Shown here piece by piece: positions 7,371-11,576 of a stretch of 11,576 nt of DNA. Source of the DNA: an uncultured Caulobacteraceae bacterium (lineage in GTDB: Bacteria; Pseudomonadota; Alphaproteobacteria; Caulobacterales; Caulobacteraceae); NCBI GenBank assembly GCA_946482375.1, contig CAMLRH010000052.1, forward strand, positions 1-11,576, in the 5' to 3' direction. The notes beneath the pieces are model-generated. The model did not search any database. It had not been told where the DNA came from and worked only from the letters and a program-made list of their open reading frames with translations. Made by a program: the position numbers and the translations under genes. Position 1 is the first letter of the stretch. Each line of letters begins with the position of its first letter.

Positions 7371-7396
7371 CCCCCACACACGTACGTGCGTGTAGG
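7371..7396. promoter_or_regulatory. Palindrome upstream of fecI, candidate operator
   Basis: The core CACGTACGTG (7379-7388) is a perfect 10-bp palindrome. After one mismatch at 7378/7389 the symmetry continues for three more pairs (7375-7377 with 7390-7392), giving 16 of 18 symmetric bases, with further C/G pairing at the flanks. It lies 18-35 bp upstream of the fecI ATG on the minus strand. Position and symmetry fit a repressor or activator site controlling fecI; a leader hairpin is the alternative. It does not look like a classical Fur box. Confidence 0.5.
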
Positions 7397-7423
7397 GTCC
7401 CGCCGCGGTTCGGGAGGTGTCAA
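7391..7423 (-). promoter_or_regulatory. Possible fecI promoter, weak
   Basis: On the minus strand a perfect -35 hexamer, TTGACA, is at 7423-7418. The best -10-like match, CCTACA (7396-7391), is 21 bp away, wider than the usual 16-18 bp, and no AT-rich hexamer sits at the correct spacing. The palindrome at 7371-7396 would overlap the -10 and start region. Offered as a candidate only; some initiation must occur here because a terminator lies just upstream. Confidence 0.25.
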
Positions 7424-7430
7424 GCGGGCG

Positions 7431-7461
7431 AAGAAAAAGGCGGCAGGTAGACCTGCCGCCT
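7431..7461 (-). terminator. Rho-independent terminator of the second giant receptor gene
   Basis: The inverted repeat AGGCGGCAGGT (7438-7448) with ACCTGCCGCCT (7451-7461) gives a 10-bp usable stem closed by a 4-nt loop. On the minus strand it is followed by TTTTTCTT. It lies 39 bp after the TAA stop of the receptor and 73 bp before the fecI ATG, so it separates the upstream receptor transcript from fecI-fecR-receptor. Confidence 0.85.
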
Positions 7462-7498
7462 CAGTGACATCCGGTTCAGAGGGGACCGAAGCCGGAGG
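7455..7498 (-). repeat. Conserved 3'-UTR element, copy 2
   Basis: Counterpart of 1301-1345 behind the second receptor. The 24 bp at 7475-7498 (ending GAAGCCGGAGG) are identical in both copies. On the minus strand TCCGG-C-TTC can pair with GAA-CCGGA with a single bulged C. The pairing is kept while the other arm differs by one base between copies. Confidence 0.8.
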
Positions 7499-7500
7499 AT

Positions 7501-8601
7501 TTAGCCGCCGAAGCCGACGGCGATCTTGAGATAGGGACCGTCGATGGTTCGGTCCTCGGATTGGTGCTCTTCGAACCCGCCGTCGATGGCATCGACGTAG
7601 CGTTCCCAGCGATAGCCTGCCCCGACCTTGAAGCGGCTGACCTCATAGGAGAGGCCAAGGCTGGCGCCGTAGACCGGGACCGTCTCGTCGCTGGAGCGGC
7701 TGATCGGCGCCACCGCCGGCAGCGGCGCGTATTGGACTACATGCTGAAAGGCGAAGGCCTTGACGAGGTCGAACCCGTTGTAGGTGGCTGCCTGGGCCTC
7801 CTCGCGCAGAGTGACGATGTTCGCCTCCTGCTCGCCAAAGAGCACACCCGCGCTGGCCGACCAGTCGAGGTTCAGACTGCCGCCCTGGCCGACGTCGAGG
7901 AGCGGCAGAGAGGCGTCCCATTCGACGACTGGGCCCCACCCCTTGAATTCGCGCTCGCCCTCGATCTGTCCCCTGTAGAGGGTGCGGACGCCGCCGTCGG
8001 GGAGGAAGATGAAGAGGGGCTTCACCACCCAGTCGGGGATACCCCTGAAGTCGCCCGAGGTTTCCGACTCGAGGCTCGCATACCGCAGCCCCGCGGCGAC
8101 CGAGGAGTGCTTCAGGCTGCCGAAGCCCAGGTCGTGGCCGACCATGAAGTCGATGAGGTTGTGCTCTTCGCGCTCGTAAACCCTCGTGTCGAGCCGGTTG
8201 TCGACGGAGAAGCTGACGAACGGCTGGTAGGATGACGGCAACAGCTCGGGATATTCGCAGTATTCGTCAAAGAGGCCCGCGAACGCGCACAGCGGCGGCG
8301 TCGGAACATCGGCCAACGGCGTGTTGATGACATTGGCCTTGCTCTTGCGCCAGCCCGCGCTGACCCACCATTGCTCGTTCGGACGCCAGGTCACCTTCAC
8401 CTCGCGGCCGTCGCCGATGTCGAGGTCTGCGTCCTGCGAGTCGTCGAAGATCGCCAAAGGCCCTTCGAACTCATCGGCAAAGCTCGGCATCAAGGGATCG
8501 TTCGGCGCATCATGGCGCTGCGCTTGGGCGCCCAGTTCGACCGTCAGTGGGAACGGCCCGTCGGCGACGCCCCCAAGGCTGCCGAATACCGGGGCGCCGG
8601 T
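7501..8601 (-). other. C-terminal extension domain of the second receptor (366 residues)
   Basis: Same join as in the first receptor: the frame continues past the terminal aromatic strand of the TonB-dependent barrel into PFPLTVELGAQAQRHDAP and on to DRTIDGPYLKIAVGFGG at the C-terminus. It aligns along its whole length with residues 1097-1465 of the paralogue, including a cysteine pair (LCAF...EYCEY), but is visibly less conserved than the plug. Its retention indicates the fusion predates the duplication. Confidence 0.72.
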
Positions 8602-11576
8602 CCAGGCCTTGGTAACCCGCAGGCCATAGAGCCTCGGCTCGACTAGGAAGACGTTGGTGGTGAGGCCGGTATCGTCCGAGTTCAGGAAAGCCCCGGTGAT
8701 GGCCTGACTGTCGGTGACGTTCTTCACATAGGCCATGATGTTCCAGCCCTGCTCTTCGTTCACGAAGATCGCGGCCAGGTTCATGGTGAAGTAGGGGTGC
8801 AGCTTGTCGTACTCGTGGTCGTCAAAGACGCGCCAGTACGAGTTCGACTGCCCGTGCAGGTCGGCGTGCAGCGTCGCCAGCCAGTCGTTGGGCAGCGGCA
8901 GCGTGTAGTCGGCGGTGATCGTGCCGGTCCAATCGGGGGCGTTCGGCAGCGGGTTGCCCGACAGGTCCTTCATGATCCCCTCACCGCCATTGGGGGCGGT
9001 GGCGGGGTTCCAGCCGGGATAGCCGGGGTGAGCGGATAGGGAATTGAAGTCGGTCCCCGGCGCCGGAGCCGTCGTGGTCAAGTCGACGTACTCCACTTGG
9101 GTGACCGGATCGAGGCCCATGCCGTAGGCAAGCTCGCAAGGGCCGGGATTGCCGCCACCCGTATAGGCCACGCCGCCGATCGTATTGTTGGGGTTGACGT
9201 AGATATAGGTCGGAACGATGCAGCTTGACGCCACGGTCGGGAACGGACGCACCAACGTCCAGTTCGGATCGCCCGCGGTGCGGTCCATCAGGTCGATAGC
9301 CTGCTCGCCATCGGCGATGCGGGCCTTTTCGTAGCCGCCCTTGAAGCCAAGGCGGAGATTTTCCATTGGGCGCCAGCTGGCCTCGAACTCAACGCCCCAG
9401 ACCGTCGCGTCGAAGTTGCGGTTGAAAGCGGAGCGGTCGACGATTTCAGAGACCTGATAGCCCTCGTAGTCATAGTAGAAGCTGGCCAGGTTTAGCGTCA
9501 GCGCGCCGTCGAGCAGAGTATTCTTAGCGCCAAGCTCGAACGCGTCGATAAACTCGGGCTCGAAGGTAGTCGGCCGCGTGGCGGATTCGGCGGCATTTTC
9601 CGTGGCGGTCTGAGCGTCCACGTAATAAATCCGTACGTATCCCGGCGGGTTGGCGCCGCCCGCCTTGTATCCGTGGGCGTAGGAACCGTAGATCATCGTC
9701 TCGTCGGTGAAGCCTAGGTCCGGCTTCCAGTCGACGGTCAGCCGGCCGGTGGGCTCACGCCATTCCTGCTCGAGAACCTCGGCCACCGGATAGCCGACCG
9801 AATTGGAGACCAGAATCCAGGTTGGGATCCGCGGAGCTTCCTTCTTGTCGACAGTCCAGCGCAGACCCGCCGTCAGCTTCAGGTTTTCGGCGATATTGTA
9901 GTAGGCTTCGCCGAAGACCGCATAGGAGATCAGCTTGTAAGGATTATTGCTGAGGAAGTAGTTGTGTCCCTTGTCGTTGACGCTCTCGATCGGATTCGGA
10001 TCGATGTAGACGCACGAAGTGACGGGGTGGGCCTGGGTCGGAACGCCCTCGGCGTATCCGTTGACCATGCATTCGGTGTTATCGGTATATCCGCCGACGT
10101 AAGGGCTCGTCTCGTCAAAGAAATTTGTTCCCCCATTTACAGCCGCGACCAGACTGAGCGAATTGATGAAGACGTAGTATTTTTCGTGGGTATCGTAGCG
10201 AAGGAAATTTGTTCCGAGACTGAAGTTGAACGGCCCTTCATAGTCTGACGAAAGCCGAAACTCCTGGCTGGCCTGCCAGGAGTTCGCTGTCGACACGTCG
10301 ACAGCCACGAGCCGGTCGGAACAACCGAGTTGCGGATCGCAGAATTGCGGATTTGGACCAAGATCGGTCCTCAGGATACCACGCCCCACAAGCTTGGCCA
10401 TGTTAAGAGGTTCGTCGCCCCAGGCGCCGGCGGCGGTGTTGAAGCGGTTGAAATCCTGAAGCGAGTAGATGTAATCGACACCGTACGACGTCTCCGAGGC
10501 GAGCGTCAGGTTGTCGGTCAGGTCGAAGCTGACCTGCAGTTCGCCAATGTCGCTGTTGGCGCGATATTTGGGGTCGATCGTCGACTGGATGACCCGCAAA
10601 TCCTCGGGCTGATCATTGAACGCGGACACTTCGTTCACGTCCAGGAAACCGTCAACGGGGACGAAACCCGTCGTGTAGGGATCAAACAACACGGTCGGCA
10701 GACCCACCGCGCCAAGCGGTACATAATAGGGCAGCATCAGGCCGACGGGACGCTGGAACGAGTCCTGTGCGTATAGGGAATTGCGTTTGCAGCCCTGGCT
10801 AAGCGTGCCTTGGGTGCCCGAGAAGTCGAGGATTTGACCCAACCCGGACCTCTGATCGAAGTAGTTGGTGACCGGCACGTCGCCGACGTGCGTGACGACG
10901 TCCTTCTTGCAAAGCTGCTTGCCCGACCGGAGGCGGTCGTCCTCTTCTTGGAAATGTTCCCAGAGCAGGTTGACGTCGAGTCGGTCGGTCGGCTGGACGC
11001 GCAAAGACACCCGCGTGGACCACAAGTCACGTCCATCGATCGGATTGCCGGTCAACTCGTTGGTCGAATAGCCCTCGCGCTTGGTCCAGGCGCCGGCGAT
11101 CCGCAGGGCCGCGATGTCTTCCACGAGCGGGATGTTGATCATCCCTTCCAGACGGCTGGAGTTGTAGTTCGACAGGTCCGCTGAGAGTTTCGACTCCGCC
11201 GTGAACCTGGGCTTTTGGCTGATGATGTTGACCACGCCCGCCGTCGCGTTGCGGCCGTAGAGCGTGCCCTGAGGCCCACGCAACACTTCAACGCGCTGGA
11301 GGTCATAGAACTCCTGTTCGAAGAAGCGATTGCGTATGAAGGGCGTATTGTTGAAGGCCACCGCCACGGCCGGATCGGTCGTCGCCGAAATCGCCTGTGT
11401 GCCGATGCCCCGCAACTGGATCGAGTAAGACGAGAAGTTCGTCTTGGTGAAGGTCATATTGGGGACCTGGGTGATCAGGTCCGGGCCGCCGGCAATCTGC
11501 TGGCGCGTCAGGTCTTCCTGGGTGAACGCGCTGATCGCGATCGGCACGTCCTGGATGTCTTCCTCGCGCTTCTGCG
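7501..11576 (-). CDS. Second giant TonB-dependent receptor with C-terminal Lpg1974-like domain, N-terminus off window
   Basis: Outer-membrane receptor paralogous to the one at 1353-5750. The frame is open to the window edge and starts in view at QKREEDIQDVPIAISAF, equivalent to residue 131 of the first receptor. About 130 residues (signal peptide, and an STN domain if the architecture is the same) are therefore outside. 1357 residues are visible. The plug is nearly identical to that of the paralogue, including RVEVLRGPQGTLYGRNA. The barrel ends at LYGLRVTKAW (W codon 8602-8604), and a further 366 residues carry HNLIDFMVGHDLGFG, GWGPVVEWDA, GVLFG, GYRWERYVDAIDGG and a terminal IAVGFGG. Surface-loop insertions relative to the paralogue include a stretch of about 17 residues near 10600-10690. 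All ten paired cysteines are retained. Its own terminator follows. Whether the neighbouring fecI/fecR also governs this gene cannot be seen. Confidence 0.93.
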   Translation of the reverse strand, partial: QKREEDIQDVPIAISAFTQEDLTRQQIAGGPDLITQVPNMTFTKTNFSSYSIQLRGIGTQAISATTDPAVAVAFNNTPFIRNRFFEQEFYDLQRVEVLRGPQGTLYGRNATAGVVNIISQKPRFTAESKLSADLSNYNSSRLEGMINIPLVEDIAALRIAGAWTKREGYSTNELTGNPIDGRDLWSTRVSLRVQPTDRLDVNLLWEHFQEEDDRLRSGKQLCKKDVVTHVGDVPVTNYFDQRSGLGQILDFSGTQGTLSQGCKRNSLYAQDSFQRPVGLMLPYYVPLGAVGLPTVLFDPYTTGFVPVDGFLDVNEVSAFNDQPEDLRVIQSTIDPKYRANSDIGELQVSFDLTDNLTLASETSYGVDYIYSLQDFNRFNTAAGAWGDEPLNMAKLVGRGILRTDLGPNPQFCDPQLGCSDRLVAVDVSTANSWQASQEFRLSSDYEGPFNFSLGTNFLRYDTHEKYYVFINSLSLVAAVNGGTNFFDETSPYVGGYTDNTECMVNGYAEGVPTQAHPVTSCVYIDPNPIESVNDKGHNYFLSNNPYKLISYAVFGEAYYNIAENLKLTAGLRWTVDKKEAPRIPTWILVSNSVGYPVAEVLEQEWREPTGRLTVDWKPDLGFTDETMIYGSYAHGYKAGGANPPGYVRIYYVDAQTATENAAESATRPTTFEPEFIDAFELGAKNTLLDGALTLNLASFYYDYEGYQVSEIVDRSAFNRNFDATVWGVEFEASWRPMENLRLGFKGGYEKARIADGEQAIDLMDRTAGDPNWTLVRPFPTVASSCIVPTYIYVNPNNTIGGVAYTGGGNPGPCELAYGMGLDPVTQVEYVDLTTTAPAPGTDFNSLSAHPGYPGWNPATAPNGGEGIMKDLSGNPLPNAPDWTGTITADYTLPLPNDWLATLHADLHGQSNSYWRVFDDHEYDKLHPYFTMNLAAIFVNEEQGWNIMAYVKNVTDSQAITGAFLNSDDTGLTTNVFLVEPRLYGLRVTKAWTGAPVFGSLGGVADGPFPLTVELGAQAQRHDAPNDPLMPSFADEFEGPLAIFDDSQDADLDIGDGREVKVTWRPNEQWWVSAGWRKSKANVINTPLADVPTPPLCAFAGLFDEYCEYPELLPSSYQPFVSFSVDNRLDTRVYEREEHNLIDFMVGHDLGFGSLKHSSVAAGLRYASLESETSGDFRGIPDWVVKPLFIFLPDGGVRTLYRGQIEGEREFKGWGPVVEWDASLPLLDVGQGGSLNLDWSASAGVLFGEQEANIVTLREEAQAATYNGFDLVKAFAFQHVVQYAPLPAVAPISRSSDETVPVYGASLGLSYEVSRFKVGAGYRWERYVDAIDGGFEEHQSEDRTIDGPYLKIAVGFGG

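Noticed and set aside
7358..7423. TTG start at 7423 for the sigma factor
   Set aside because: The added 22 residues are not family-like, cross the palindrome and coincide with a TTGACA promoter-like hexamer; the ATG at 7357 gives the usual length.
1353..11576. Assigning a specific ligand (ferric citrate, siderophore, sugar or aromatic) to the receptors
   Set aside because: FecI/FecR/STN systems serve varied ligands, the surface loops carry no recognisable signature, and no catabolic or binding-protein genes are in view.
1..11576. tRNA/rRNA genes, CRISPR arrays, insertion sequences, prophage or toxin-antitoxin genes
   Set aside because: None seen on either strand. The only long-range repetition is the receptor gene duplication with its 3' UTR.

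Overview
The window is GC-rich, densely coded DNA. It probably comes from an alphaproteobacterium, and Caulobacterales or a relative is my best guess. That guess rests on the style of the receptors (plug entry QKREEDIQDVPIAISAF, very large TonB-dependent receptors) and on the FecI/FecR pairing. No rRNA or other taxonomic marker is present, so the assignment is inference.

Layout. The left edge (1-1275, + strand) holds the 3' part of a ChrA-type chromate/anion transporter, cut by the window start. Everything else lies on the minus strand and converges on it. Read in the minus direction: (i) a giant TonB-dependent receptor whose N-terminus is off the right edge (11576-7501); (ii) a hairpin terminator (7461-7431); (iii) fecI, an ECF sigma factor (7357-6833), with a palindrome just upstream; (iv) fecR, its inner-membrane anti-sigma/sigma regulator, overlapping fecI by 8 bp (6840-5863); (v) a 112-bp gap with an A6T6 palindrome and two hairpins; (vi) a second giant TonB-dependent receptor of 1465 residues with an N-terminal STN signalling domain (5750-1353); (vii) a strong hairpin terminator against the chrA stop codon (1308-1271).

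How it works together. fecI-fecR-receptor is a classical trans-envelope signalling (FecIRA-type) module. Ligand binding at the outer-membrane receptor is relayed by its periplasmic STN domain to the C-terminal domain of FecR, which controls the sigma factor, which in turn should transcribe the receptor. The ligand is unknown because the window holds no catabolic or periplasmic-binding genes. The two receptors are tandem paralogues: their plugs are nearly identical, while several predicted surface loops differ in sequence and length.

Most notable observation. Both receptors run about 366-369 residues past the point where a TonB-dependent receptor barrel normally ends (LYGLRVTKxW). This extension resembles, from memory, the standalone alphaproteobacterial outer-membrane proteins related to Legionella Lpg1974/MOMP. 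Each polypeptide would then carry two outer-membrane beta-barrel modules, or one enlarged barrel. Both copies keep five spaced cysteine pairs, and both share a strongly conserved 3' untranslated element before the terminator. No gene-free stretch exceeds 300 bp.
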